DNA of 34,584 nt from Brachionus koreanus (GCA_016987375.1 PJRA01000005.1:3056862-3091445), one strand, 5' to 3'; shown: positions 11,801 to 23,345, numbered from the stretch's first letter. Numbers and translations are program-made. The notes: a model not told the origin generated them from the letters alone.

Positions 11801-13744
11801 AGTAAAAGATAAGGCACATTTTAGGAGGCAAAAATTTATTTTGATGTTTGTTTTTGAGTCGAAAAAACAAGGACAATCTTAGTTTAAAAGTCACAGAGTC
11901 AGTGATTAAAATTTTGAAGCTCTCTGAAGTTAATGGGCCTATCTGTAACAAAGGTAATAAATCTACTTTGAATTGTAACATTTAATTGTAAATCAAAATA
12001 AAGGCAAACATTTCTAATGATCCATCACACACACATGTAAAATAAACTTTATCATTCATAGCTCAGATCAATTTGATTTTTGCTTGGGAACACTTTTAAG
12101 AAATTGATACAGAGCGTTCGATTTGTTGTATCAATTTTGACTTGTTTATTAACCTAGCGGTAAATAAACGCTTTTTTATTACTATTTTTTTTTGTCTAAA
12201 TTTTTTTTTAATCACGATTAATAACATTTTTTGCACAAAAATCAAACAAAAAATTTGTTTGATTAATTTTTTTCATTAATTTTCAAAAATCGATTTTGTC
12301 AAAAATCAATCGATTCTAAAATTTAATAAAAAAAAGAGAACGAATAAGCCTGTGAATAGGTGGTCACGCATCAGAATTTCAAGGCTTCTTCAGTAAACAA
12401 CATGCAACCAAGTTCCCATTTCCTGATACTTGCACTATTAAGACACTTTTGCACCAGTATACAAACAAAGCTTATCTAAATGCAAGGCCAATTATTCTCA
12501 AGTAGCCCGGAATCTTTTTTCTGACCTTATTAGAAAATGTTTTGAATTTTTAAATCTTTTAAGCTAATTATAGTTTTCTTGAAGCCTTTTTTTTATTCAA
12601 AATAGCAATATTTGTTTGATATTTATATATATTTGTATGGCACAAAAGCTTATGGTTTTCTTTTTCTAAATTTCACAAATATCTCAAAGATATAATTAAA
12701 TGAGTGATTAGAATGAGGATTTTGAACATCATGGGCCAAACATCACCCGCTTTAAGTCCTAGATTAGATTGAGATAATCGAATCTTTTTTAAATTTTGGC
12801 TCTAGAACTAATAAGATTAGTTTGAACGGCCGATTTCAAATTATTCATGAGTTCTAGGTTCATTTCATTAAAGCATAACAAATGAAACATTCAATAAAGC
12901 CTAGGAATTTGCTCTTCAGAGACTAATCGAAAAATCATTCAAATATTTTTTATATTAAATTTATTAAATTTGAATTATGAAAGCTTTTGGTGTGAGAATA
13001 GATTAAAATTGAAGCTTGTAATTTGAAAAGACAATAACAATTTCGGCTAAAATAAAAAGCTTAATTTAGTGTTTAGTTAAAAGAAACTATCAATTCTAAT
13101 TTTTTTGAGAAAAAAATTGCCCATGGCAGTAAAATTTCTTAGATTTTGTTGTCACCTATCAACAACAACAACAAAAAAGACAATCAATGTCTTTTATTTT
13201 TTCAAACAATCTGTTTTGATACAATTTTTTTTAAATTATTGAATAAAAAAATTAGAAATTTTTATTTCAAATAAATTTTATTCTAGAGGAAGGTCGGGAT
13301 TATTTTTAATGGTTTGATTTTTGGAATATTAAAAGCAAAAAAAAAAAGAGTTTTAAAGTTAAATTAAGTATTTCCTTTGACTAATCCAACTATTCGATAA
13401 TGAGCAAGGATTAAATAGCCATGTCAAGGGTCCATTCAATTAGAAAATTTTGCCCAGTTGGATATTCAAAACAAACAAGTTTTTTAAATAAGCCAGAAAA
13501 TTTTATTACAAGTATTTTTATAAATGAAAATGAAAAAAAAATTATTTACTTTTATTAAACGAAAAATAGAGAAAAAAAAACTCAAAGGGGACAAAGCTTA
13601 ATTTCGAATAGTTCATTGTTTTTATTTGAATTGGGTAATTAAGCAAATACTAACTTGATTAGTTACGTTAAATCGAGTTTTTGTTTGTCGAATTTAAATA
13701 GATAGCCACAAAAATAAATTTAAAATTGAATGGTTTCAGACTTA
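8829..13744. other. A+T-rich intergenic stretch
   Basis: No gene supported. Visible items are an (AG)n microsatellite at about 9180-9196, a 16-bp hairpin GGCTTG-TATT-CAAGCC at 9236-9251, a 23-bp palindrome at 12241-12263 (10-bp arms, 3-bp centre), and a possible transposase relic at 12362-12505. Other open frames are short and low-complexity. Confidence 0.6.
12362..12505 (+). pseudogene. possible helix-turn-helix transposase relic
   Basis: A 47-codon open stretch without a start codon encodes a peptide containing FFSKQHATKFPFP followed by TIKTLLHQY. This pattern (an N-terminal helix, a Phe-Pro turn, then a Thr-Ile helix) recalls the helix-turn-helix at the N-terminus of many insect and invertebrate DNA transposon proteins. 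The stretch is also more G+C-rich than its flanks. The resemblance is short and recalled, not tested. It could be chance. Confidence 0.25.
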
Positions 13745-13745
13745 A

Positions 13746-14373
13746 TATAAAAGAGAGTTGTTCTAGAACTTGAATGCGACTAGACTAGCACCAAGCGAAT
13801 AGCGCGGACAACATTGATTTCCGCTCAAATGAACGAGCATATTTTGCTACGCTCATTTGATTTCAATTAGTTTGATCATGTCAAGAATTCAAATTAGTCT
13901 TATATAAGATGATAAATTGGACTAGCCGTAGGCTCATCTCATCATCTCAACTCGGCTCGAATAGCCTAATCTGATAATTAGAAAAATTTGACTTTGGCTA
14001 AGCCTAGTTTCGATTTCTAATTACGAACACCGAATCGAATTTATCGAACACTAGGCAAAATAAGAAAACAAAAGAAGAAAATTATAGATAGCTCTAAGTC
14101 GCCCAAGGGACTTATTTGTATGTTTGAAGACTTTGTTATTAGGCTTTTGTGCGAGGTGATTTTGATTTCTCTATTAAGCAAAATCTCTTTGGTGTTGTTG
14201 TTGTTGTTTTTTTTGCATTTTGTTGAAATTTAGCGATCAATTGATTCGAAAAGCCAAGACATGGAATCGATTACTGTTGAAATTTGATCGAGATTTGTGC
14301 GCTCTAGTCTGTCAAGACTATCTAATTCTTTTAAGCTTTTATTTGGAGCAAGTTTTCGTTAAGAATTATTTAG
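13746..14373 (+). promoter_or_regulatory. candidate promoter and non-coding first exon
   Basis: TATAAAAG at 13746-13753 is followed by about 600 bp that are clearly less A+T-rich than the surroundings and end at a good donor site, AG|GTAAGG (intron would start at 14374). The stretch contains two imperfect inverted repeats: TCAAATGA at 13825 answered at 13853-13860, and GCCTAGT...ACTAGGC at 14002-14056. It could be a distal first exon joined to the receptor gene near 20130, an unrelated non-coding transcript, or an enhancer. There is no direct evidence of transcription. Confidence 0.25.
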
Positions 14374-15755
14374 GTAAGGAGACGTCCGCTCTGTTCTATA
14401 AAATCTCTGAATAGACAACCTCCTATTTTAATCAAACTAAGTATTTTTTTCTCTTTTCTCAATTGAAAATAGTTATATTCTTTGTTCAAAGTTTTATCTA
14501 AAAAAAAATTTTTATGTTTGCAGCGAAAACCTTTGGTGAAATTTGTATGGATCAAAACAAGCTTTGTTAAAAATATCCAGAATTTTTCAAGTCAGAGTAA
14601 AATTATTTAATTTGATAGAATTTTATTATTTGTTTTCTTTTTGTATTAATTCTAAATTGTTGAAATTTGAAAAGCGTTTTTTTTTTGCACTGTACACAAA
14701 ATTTGCTTTGGAATTCTTTTTAAAAAAATCAACTAAAATGGAGACTAATTATTTAGATTAACCTTTAAAAAAAAAGTAATTAAAAATTTTATTTTAAATC
14801 GCTTAATTTAAATAAATTTTACGGTTTTTTTTTTAAATTAAAAACCATGGCGATTTTTTAGTTTTTAAATTTAATTTCAAAATAGAAGATAAGAAATTTG
14901 GACAAGTTAATTTTATTTTTTTCTGTTTAAAGCGCTTATTTCAAAGATTATCTTTTCTAATTTAGATATCAATCTTGATGGCTAATTTATTTTTAATTCG
15001 TTTATTGAAACCAAGCATTAATAGTATTTTCGAATAATTTTACAATCAATTGATTATCTTAGCTATGCTATATAGGAGGTTTAGCTGGCCTTTGGGATTT
15101 TCACATGATTTTTAATTTCTTTAAAGTTTAGTAATTTAGTGTGTAAATAAAAAAGATTAGAAGAAAAAAAGCTAATTAATTTAGTTGTTCTTTAATTAAA
15201 ATTGGTGAAGATAAATTAAAAATTAAGATTTGTTATTTCTAAATCCGTGTTGAAGAGTTTTAAGTTAGAATAATAGTCAAAAAATAGAAAAATTTAAAAA
15301 ACTGGTTTTTAAGGAAAAATTATTGATAAAAAATATTTTGATTTATTTTTTCAAACAGTAGTTAACGGTGTATTTTATTTTATTTTATTTATCTTAGACA
15401 AATAAAATAATTAAGGCTTAATAAAATAAATAAATAGTGTCATTATATTAACACATAAAGTGTTAGTTTAAACACCTTTAAAAAAATAAGTTGGCTCACA
15501 AAATAATTAATTAGTTAGAATTTTATTTTATTTGAAAAAAAATTAGAGAAAAAGGAAAAATTATCCAAAGTCAATGACTTTTATTATAAGAAAAAAATTA
15601 ATTTTCAAAAAATTTAATTAATTCAAATTAAAATTTAATTTTTTTTATAATTTAAATAGTTTCAGCGTGTCTGTGCAGTTAAAAATGTGGTTTTATTCTT
15701 GGTCATTTTTCTTTATCTAAGTATTTGTTGAAATGTATTGCTGCTGTTTGTCAAA
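14374..15755. other. A+T-rich intergenic stretch
   Basis: Short open frames around 14543-14761 have low-complexity, Phe/Leu/Lys-rich products and no start context or domain. Nothing else is seen. Confidence 0.55.
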
Positions 15756-15834
15756 TTTATTTATTTAAAAAATAATTTAGGCGAAGCCTTGGCCGGTTGG
15801 AATGGAGACTTAGTCCTTCCTTTCAGCCACATGA
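15756..15834 (-). mobile_element. SINE-like hairpin repeat, copy F (subfamily 1)
   Basis: The plus strand opens TTTATTTATTTAAAAAATAA. It has GGCGAAGCC and GGCC upstream of the core, then GGAATGGAGACTTAGTCCTTCC in pieces, and ends TTTCAGCCACATGA. The outer stem GGAA/TTCC and inner GGA/TCC are kept. Confidence 0.75.
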
Positions 15835-16196
15835 TTAATTTTAGATGTCGCACAATGTTGCAAAATTACAAAAAAGTTAATTTAGATTGAGTTTAGCTTT
15901 TAAATTTTTGAAAAGAAATTAACAATTACAATAATTTATCTGACAAGAATTAAGTTTGTCAAATGGATAATTTTATAATAATAATGATAATTGTTACACT
16001 TTGGCATGATGTTCGTACTAACCAAACCATAAGCATTATCTTAGACTTTCAAAATTTCTTCTAATTTGTATTTGATTCTATAACTTCACTTTTTAATTAG
16101 TTCCAATCAATAACAACTCTATTTGTAAAAAATTGTACATCAGCTAACAGTTTTAAAAAGTTTTTTCTAACTCTGTTTTATTTATTCTATAAATTT

Positions 16197-16271
16197 TTTA
16201 TTTATTAATTATTTTGAGGGATACTATTTGACTAGTCTGAATGGATCAACGTCCTTCTTTTTAGTCAAGCG
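16197..16271 (-). mobile_element. SINE-like hairpin repeat, copy G (diverged)
   Basis: The opening TTTATTTATTAATTATTTTG and core GAATGGATCAACGTCCTTC match the family, and the GAA/TTC and GGA/TCC stem pairs remain although the loop has changed. The end block reads TTTTTAGTCAAGCG. It lies 0.36 kb from copy F in the same orientation. Confidence 0.6.
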
Positions 16272-19200
16272 ATAGAAAAGGCAAAATATTTAAATAAGTT
16301 CTTAATAAGTACAAGGGAAAATAAAAACTCTGACATTATTGCATGAAAACACTAAATCTGTTTTAATGAAAACGAATATTTCTTAATCTGTATCGATTAT
16401 CTCTAGTATTATGTGCAGTTTTTCTTTCCAAAGGTTCACTGTACCAACTTAGCTCATCAAGTTCATTTTTAAACTTGTACATTTGTATTAGATTATATCA
16501 TTTAGTATAACATATTCTATTTTATTGACAGTGTTGTTAGGTTGAATCTTTTAAGCCTCTTCTTAAAAGTTTTAAAAAGTAATAAAAAAAAATTTATAAT
16601 TAAAAATTGAAACTCTTTTATAAAAAAAATGAAAGACAATTAAAAAATAATTTTTATTTAATCTATAATTGAGTGGTTTGTTAAACTCTTTAGTTAGAAT
16701 TTTTTAAAAGTTTTTACAAAAATTTTCTACAATATATTTTTTTATTTTTTTGCATTCAAAAAAATTTTCAAAATTTTTCAAAACAATTTCATGTGACTGA
16801 AAGAAAGTACAAAGTATACACTACATCCGGCCAATGTTTTGTTAATTATTTTTTAAATGCATAAATTCTAGAAATTTTGTTATATATTTTTTTTACTTAA
16901 CAGAAAAATAAATTCTGATTAATGAACAAACTAATTTGAGAATTTATTTGTTTTTGATTTTTAGATTAGTTCAATTGCTGTGATCGAATTTAGTTGGATA
17001 AGATCTTGAACAAAAGAGTCATAAAAAAATAAAGACATTTTCATAGCGTTAATTTATCAATGTATTTTGACACATTGTAAAAACAACGTGTGATTTTGAA
17101 CATAATTTTTGTATCGATTTACGTTCAAGATTCGCACGCCCGACAAAGACCTATAATTAAGAAATTCGCTGATGCATGTCAATAGATTTCCCGTTTGTTG
17201 TTTATAACAGTTGCACACTTTACACTCCGAGTCCGTAACCTAAACGGATACAAAAGAGATCGGAATTTTGGAAAATATTTTGACACAAACTAAAGATAGT
17301 CGTGCTATCATTTCATGACTGGCAAACATCGAATAGTTTATTTTAAACACATTAAATTGATAACAAATTATTTATCTCATTAAAATTTTTGTTTTTATTT
17401 GTGACAACAACTATGCTTAGCAAGTTAGTATGCCACTAAATAGAATGCATAGTTTTAGGGGCTTTTAATACAAAGCTGATTAATTAAGTTACGAAATTAG
17501 CTTTTCGATATAATTAATTACTTTATTTGTTGTTGTATCTCTCTCTCTCTTTCTTGAATACAAATAAAAACAATGAGAACCCGTAATAAATAGACTAAAT
17601 CATTACAAGTTTAGAATGTTTTTTCTAAGGTTTAGGACCTAATTTTATTGTCAATACACTTTACACTAATGCTTAACATTTTTTACGTCCAGCAATAAAC
17701 ACTAATCCGATTTTACATATAAAGTTATGGTTTAAAATTTTTTTAGGCAAAATTTTTCAATTAATAAAAAAATATTGAATGTAAACACAAATAGATAATC
17801 TAGTCTTCGTCCACTGTGTGTACACCAAATACTTTGCTCTTTTGTTTGCTATAGTATTCGAGTTACTTGGACTATTTACAAGCCGAGATAATCCTAGATT
17901 TATATCTGTGTTAGATTTTTTTTTTCAAATTAGTTTCTACTTTTAAAGCCAACCTCTAAGACAATGTAACACAAAACATGATCTTATTTGGGACCTTATT
18001 TTCATTCGACTCAAAAGCACTTATTGTTAAATCTATCATTTTTGAGTCTATTGGATTTTTTAGAATTAATTAAACAAATTTTATTAAAAAAAAATTTTTT
18101 TATTAAATTATTTATTTTAATTTTAAAAGATAAATTTTTAATTGTGTTTAGTGCCTGTGTATTTAATTGAAAGAATTGATTGACGGTGTAGAGACGGAAG
18201 TGAGGACGAGTGAGCCGCGACAGGGAAGCAATTTTTACATTTTTACTGCTATTTTTCATCTCATCTAGGAACTTAAATGGCCATTAAACAAAAATATTGA
18301 ATTCCTCAATCGGATATCAATATCGTTCAAATAAAAATAAAACAAAAATTTCAAGTGCTAATTACTTTAAATGTAAATAGACGAAAACACACTCAGCTGA
18401 ATAAGTGCATATTAGCTAGCAGTTTTCCTTGAAGTGCCATGCTATTTGTTTCTTAAAATGTTAAGAAAAATTTCAATTTAAAACAGGTCAATCGCTTTTT
18501 AAACAGATTAACGGGATACTAAATTTTTAAATGCACTCACACTGAGCTATAAGTCAGGCCGCATTCTCATTGAATTTAGAATCTTGGCACATTGCGTTCA
18601 ATCAATGTTGACCAAGTTTTTCTCTAATTGAAATCTACCTAGCTCAAAAACAGGGTTAATTCTTAGTATGCAACTAGTTAAAACAATAAGATTTCTAGTC
18701 GAGTGGCATTTAATACCAAGCGAACAAGAGCTATTCGCATATTCACCTATTTTGATCTTATTAAGAAGAAAAATTTCAACTATTTCCTTCATTCGAAGAT
18801 AAAGCTATCTTACGAGACGTGCCGATAACAAAACTCTTCTCGACTAGTTGTTATCTTCTTTTAGCGGTTTTTGATAGCCTTGGGCGTGCTTCTGTTAAAA
18901 ATTTGATTGATGATCGACGGATAAGATAATTCTAATCTACAAGGGCTAGATTGATAAATTGATCCATGACATGGTCCAATTGAGAGGCTCTCAAGATAAT
19001 TTATCTAATATTACTAACAGGTTAAAGTTAATATATTCATTTCATAAACAGTTGAGTATTGAATTTTAATCTAGACCACAGACCGATTATATTTCACTAG
19101 ATAGAGAGAGATATTTAATCAAACTAATCTGGTATTAGAACAGCATGCGTTCAGCTTTGTGCAAGCAGCATGGGCCGGAAAAAACAAACAAAACTCATCT

Positions 19201-19400
19201 CATCTATTTGTCTTGGTCGGGACTTTTTTTGTTCAAAATTAATAAGAAAAAAATTGTTAGGGTTTTAAATTTATTTCAATTTTATTTAAGAAAAAATTAA
19301 ATTTTTTAAAAAATTTTTGTTCAAAATAAAAAATAGAAGAGAACAAAATGTTAAAAATTTAAATGTAACTTTTTGTTTTTTAAAGATCAAAAGCAAGTTC
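16272..19400. other. intergenic stretch upstream of the receptor gene
   Basis: No coding gene is supported. Patches at about 17100-17330, 18170-18260 and 18780-19200 are less A+T-rich than average and may be regulatory for the downstream gene. A (TC)n microsatellite sits at about 17538-17554. A 64-codon minus-strand frame at 18598-18792 has no recognisable feature. Confidence 0.5.
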
Positions 19401-19407
19401 TGTTTAA

Positions 19408-19513
19408 TGCAACGTAGTGCAACATTCTAAGTTGCATCAATAGTTAAAATATGCTAACAAAGTGCATAATCTCTTCAAATTGCACAACAGCCAAATTTGT
19501 CCAAATATAAATA
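19408..19513 (+). promoter_or_regulatory. candidate core promoter of the Ig receptor gene
   Basis: TATAAATA at 19506-19513 lies about 640 bp before the start codon at 20154. Upstream is a cluster of related words: TGCAAC at 19408 and 19418, GTTGCA at 19431, GTGCAT at 19462 and TTGCAC at 19480. The second and third form an inverted pair seven bases apart. Clustered, inverted short motifs next to a TATA box are typical of a promoter-proximal region. Which factor binds is unknown. Confidence 0.4.
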
Positions 19514-20116
19514 CTGCTAATTTTGCAGAAGTTTAGCAGAATTTTGTTTAAAATGCCAGTATTAACAGAACTTGCTGTTGATCTTTTGATATTTTAAAAA
19601 AAAAAATTATCAAATTGTCAATAATTTTTTCTGTTCTATTGTGCTAAATTTTACAAGACCAAATAAAAAAAAATTTGTTTGTAAGGGCAGTGTAGTCTTT
19701 TCCTTAGAAAAAATTAAATAATTAGTTATCTTAATTAAATTGTGATTTTTCAACTAGAGACTTGGGTTTTGTTAAATTTTATTACAAAAGACAATAAACC
19801 TCAAGGTTTTTTGTGAAAAATAAATTTAAATTTAACTAATATGTGTCAAAAAATCAATTAATTTCTCAAAATGCATGAGAAACTCAGACATTCTAATTTT
19901 GATTTTTAATTTTTAAGATTCTTTTAAATTTTTATTTTATCAAAATTATCAAAATCCAAAAATTTAATTTTAAATTTGACAAATAAATGAGACTTTATTT
20001 GTTCAAGTGCAATGTTGTTTTTTTTTTTTTTTTTACATAATTTGAATTTATTTTCTAATTTTAAACTAAATTTGTATTTTTGTTTAGAAAAAACAAATAG
20101 TAACATTTTAGATTAA

Positions 20117-20153
20117 TGAAGATTTTTAGCTAAATAAAACAAGCAAAACCGAA
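20117..20153 (+). other. possible splice acceptor and 5' leader of the receptor gene
   Basis: GATTTTTAG ends at 20129, followed by 24 bases and the ATG at 20154. The T-run plus AG matches the acceptors reconstructed in the gene at 33379. The coding exon could therefore receive either an upstream untranslated exon or a spliced leader. The start context (CCGAAATG) has G at -3, which favours this ATG. Confidence 0.4.
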
Positions 20154-23100
20154 ATGAAACTCTCATGTGCAATCATAGTTCTGGTGCAATTGGCATTGAG
20201 CAGTTGGGCATGCGATAAAAACAACTGTCAAATAAATTTAAACGCACACTCAGGCACCTCCATTCGTCTAAAGTCAGTACTTTCCCTGGGAACGAACAGT
20301 TCTCGAACGGACAAAAAAATCTTCTGGTCTTTCAAACGCATCTACGCCACTTTGGACTCAAAGCAGGAAATGTCCCAAATGGAGCTAATGATTTCGCTGG
20401 ACTCGGAAGTCCAGGACAATTTGAAGTCAAAATATTCGATTTATCTCAATGACGACAATAAATTTGACTTGATCGTGTCGAATTTGAGCTATGCCGACGC
20501 AGGTCTGTACAAATGCAATCTTTGGAACCAAAAGACAATCTACTATCGTCTAACTGTGATCGAACCAATACAAAAACCAGCTCTTTTTGTCTCTTACAAC
20601 CAAATGGCCATAGAAGGCGAAAAATTAACAGTAAAATGCGTCAGCAAGTTCGCCTTTCCATACGCCAGAATAACTTGGCTAAAAGACTCGCAAAAAATTG
20701 ACGCTGCATCGGAAACAAATTTAATTGACAAAGAGACCAATTTAGTCGAAAGCACTTTGACTTTAGAGGACATTAATTCAGATTTAAACGGACATTCAAT
20801 TGCCTGTGTAACTGAACAAACTCTAAATGGCTCTCTATTTAGTCTCAATCAATCTCTAGTCCTAAACATTGGCTACAAACCTAAATTGGCTCTTAAAATT
20901 TCAAACAAAAATTCTAGTCTTGATTTGGCCGATGGTCAAAATTTAAGGCTATTTGCTGCCGATTTAGATACAATTAAATTTGAATGCAGTCATGAATCAA
21001 ATCCGTCCGGAACAAACAAAAAATGGCTGATGAACAAAAATCAAGTTTTGGCCCAGAACACTCATCAATTGAGTTTATCAGATATTAATTTGAAAAATTT
21101 TAGCTTAACATGTGAGGGTGAAAATACAATCGGTCGGTCTCAATTGACCGTATTTGTTGCACTGCTATTCGAACCAAGGATAAAAATAGCTAAAAATATT
21201 TTTGAAGTGGACCAGCTGACTCCATTTCAGCTAAATTGTATATTTGATTCGTATGCAAATATTTCAATGATAAAATGGAAGAAAATGCACTCAAATCAAT
21301 CAAAAGAATCGAGTCTGATTTCAGACAATGCTTTGCTTGAATTCAAGTCTGTTAAAATGAAAGAAAATTCAGGCTTTTACCAATGTGAAATTGATGAGAA
21401 AATAAATGATTCGTTTGGTGTGGCCAAAAAATTCAAGGCTACCTACAGAATAGAATTGGTGGTTCGATTCGTGCCGCTTATGACAGTAAATTACATGAAA
21501 CAGGCGGCCAATTTAAGCATGAAGAGTTTAAATTTGTCATGTGTGAGCATGTCATATCCGGAGCCTAAATTTGCATGGTTCAAAAACAGCCAACAATTAT
21601 CTAATAAAAATTATAAAATTTTGTCTATGAAAAAAAGCAAAAATTTATTTGAAAGCATTTTAATTTTAAACAATTTGAGCGAAAAGGACCTAAATTTAAA
21701 ATATGAATGTGAAGCGTCAAATAAACTCGGCTCTAGTCGAGTTGAAATCGAACTAGTACCATTGTCAAAACCGGACACTCCCACACAATTGAGATCTCTA
21801 GCAGTCGGCTATTCAAGCGTGAGCCTTAGCTGGTCGCCCGGCTTCGACGGGGGTCTCGACCAATTTTTTGTCTTACAACTAAACGACTCACTAGTCCACA
21901 TGAACTCATCTAATTTAATCACCACTGGTCCAGATTTGGTAAACATAACCAATTTGTCCTCAAATTCAATTTATTCAATTAGAATTATGGCCGCCAATGC
22001 AATGGGCTCAAGCAATTGGTCCGATTATATCCTAATTCGGACTAGAGATTTGACAGATGCGGATGCAGATTTGCTTCCCATATTGGACAGTTTATTTTTG
22101 AATGTGCCCAAAAATAGACTCGAATTCAGCTTTAAAAATGAGCCCAAAGTGCCAATTTGTTTCACACTAAGTGGTGAAATGCTCGGGCCTTTTGTGTCCA
22201 ATTCTTGTCTCTTTTTTGATCCGGTTAGTCCAAATCAACTATCTTTGAATCAAATTGAGCTCAGAGAAGGCACATTTGAGCCAAAGCGAGTTAAAACTCT
22301 AAGAGTGGACACATGCTTTCAGGCCAAAGCGAGCATTTGTTCACAGAGACAAATGACTGCCATTATAGACACTTACAATAAAATATCTCATTTATCTTTG
22401 ATGAAAAAAAATGACACTTTATTCGACAAGTTTGGACAAAATTTACCCGTCGTTCTAATTGTTGGTATATCAATATGCATTTTTGTGCTTGTTGTAATCT
22501 TGTTTATGACCATTCTATTTTGTATAAGAAAAAAAAAGTTTAAACTATGCAAATCGTTGATGGCCGAGAAAAATATGTCTACTAAGCCATTTGACGAAAA
22601 AATAAAAAATTTTCTCTCCGATCAAAAAAGAAATTCTAAATCGTTCAACATCGACATACATTCAATATCGGCACCAGTGGCTAGTACAGTGTCGATGTCA
22701 AGCGGCAGCCAATTGACCAGTTCGACTTCTTCGGACAATTCAAAGCAAACTAGGCGCACATTCACGACCACTTTGACCCAAACAGCCAACAGCATACTGC
22801 ACAATTCAATAAGTCGCGGCAAGAGCAATCAAATTTTAGTCACCGAGGACGACGAGAATCGGTTTCGTTTATCCCGCGACGAGGACATCAAACTAGATTC
22901 GGCCACTTCGTCCACAGCTGTGTCCAATTGTTCATCACAGAACCTGCACACGCCTTATCTGTTCACCGATTACACGCTATTTGAGCAGCAAGGCTTGAAA
23001 TGTGAGAGTTCGGCAGGCAGCAATTCGGATCCCATTGCGATCAACAATTCGCTCACGTCCAATTCGGCCTCCGATTCGCCCATTTACGGCTACAATATTG

Positions 23101-23345
23101 CCGGAGCCACAAACGCACATACTCAATCCATACAAAACAATAATCTAGACTCGATATTTCAAATACAACAGATGAATTTCAACACTAAATCAAGTGATCA
23201 AATAGACAATTCGACTTTGGTCAGACAGCAAACATCGAACATATTGAACAAGCAGTTAAAGTATGGCAAAAGTGGCGAAACAATTGAGAGTGGATATTCG
23301 ACACCATCGCGGCCAAAAAAGGTTATCTATGAGGTTATTGTTTAA
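20154..23345 (+). CDS. Sidestep/nephrin-type Ig-FN3 transmembrane adhesion receptor
   Basis: This is a single 1063-codon exon with no introns. Residues 1-19 are a signal peptide ending SSWA. Five Ig domains follow at about 25-135 (DAGLYKC), 141-239 (CD80-like, TVKCVSK...ITWLKD), 242-337, 340-435 (NSGFYQC) and 440-536 (KYECEASNKLG). One FN3 lies at about 539-632 with the WSPGFDGG turn that nephrins and Sidestep proteins share. A Cys-containing stalk of about 130 residues leads to a membrane segment at 766-791, stopped by RKKKFK. The tail of about 270 residues is Ser/Thr/Asn-rich and ends YEVIV, a possible class II PDZ ligand. Five Ig plus one FN3 matches Sidestep, the Beat-binding axon guidance receptors; nephrins usually have more Ig domains. 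Many N-glycosylation sites are visible. The first Ig lacks the usual B-strand cysteine, although C20 and C25 lie before it. A role in cell adhesion or neuronal targeting is inferred from the family. Confidence 0.9.
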   Translation: MKLSCAIIVLVQLALSSWACDKNNCQINLNAHSGTSIRLKSVLSLGTNSSRTDKKIFWSFKRIYATLDSKQEMSQMELMISLDSEVQDNLKSKYSIYLNDDNKFDLIVSNLSYADAGLYKCNLWNQKTIYYRLTVIEPIQKPALFVSYNQMAIEGEKLTVKCVSKFAFPYARITWLKDSQKIDAASETNLIDKETNLVESTLTLEDINSDLNGHSIACVTEQTLNGSLFSLNQSLVLNIGYKPKLALKISNKNSSLDLADGQNLRLFAADLDTIKFECSHESNPSGTNKKWLMNKNQVLAQNTHQLSLSDINLKNFSLTCEGENTIGRSQLTVFVALLFEPRIKIAKNIFEVDQLTPFQLNCIFDSYANISMIKWKKMHSNQSKESSLISDNALLEFKSVKMKENSGFYQCEIDEKINDSFGVAKKFKATYRIELVVRFVPLMTVNYMKQAANLSMKSLNLSCVSMSYPEPKFAWFKNSQQLSNKNYKILSMKKSKNLFESILILNNLSEKDLNLKYECEASNKLGSSRVEIELVPLSKPDTPTQLRSLAVGYSSVSLSWSPGFDGGLDQFFVLQLNDSLVHMNSSNLITTGPDLVNITNLSSNSIYSIRIMAANAMGSSNWSDYILIRTRDLTDADADLLPILDSLFLNVPKNRLEFSFKNEPKVPICFTLSGEMLGPFVSNSCLFFDPVSPNQLSLNQIELREGTFEPKRVKTLRVDTCFQAKASICSQRQMTAIIDTYNKISHLSLMKKNDTLFDKFGQNLPVVLIVGISICIFVLVVILFMTILFCIRKKKFKLCKSLMAEKNMSTKPFDEKIKNFLSDQKRNSKSFNIDIHSISAPVASTVSMSSGSQLTSSTSSDNSKQTRRTFTTTLTQTANSILHNSISRGKSNQILVTEDDENRFRLSRDEDIKLDSATSSTAVSNCSSQNLHTPYLFTDYTLFEQQGLKCESSAGSNSDPIAINNSLTSNSASDSPIYGYNIAGATNAHTQSIQNNNLDSIFQIQQMNFNTKSSDQIDNSTLVRQQTSNILNKQLKYGKSGETIESGYSTPSRPKKVIYEVIV

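Noticed and set aside
14220..14761. Two plus-strand open frames of 64 and 72 codons
   Set aside because: The first begins with TTG and has no recognisable product. The second is a low-complexity Phe/Leu/Lys peptide.
18598..18792. 64-codon minus-strand open frame
   Set aside because: No domain, no promoter or poly(A) context, and length within chance expectation for this region.
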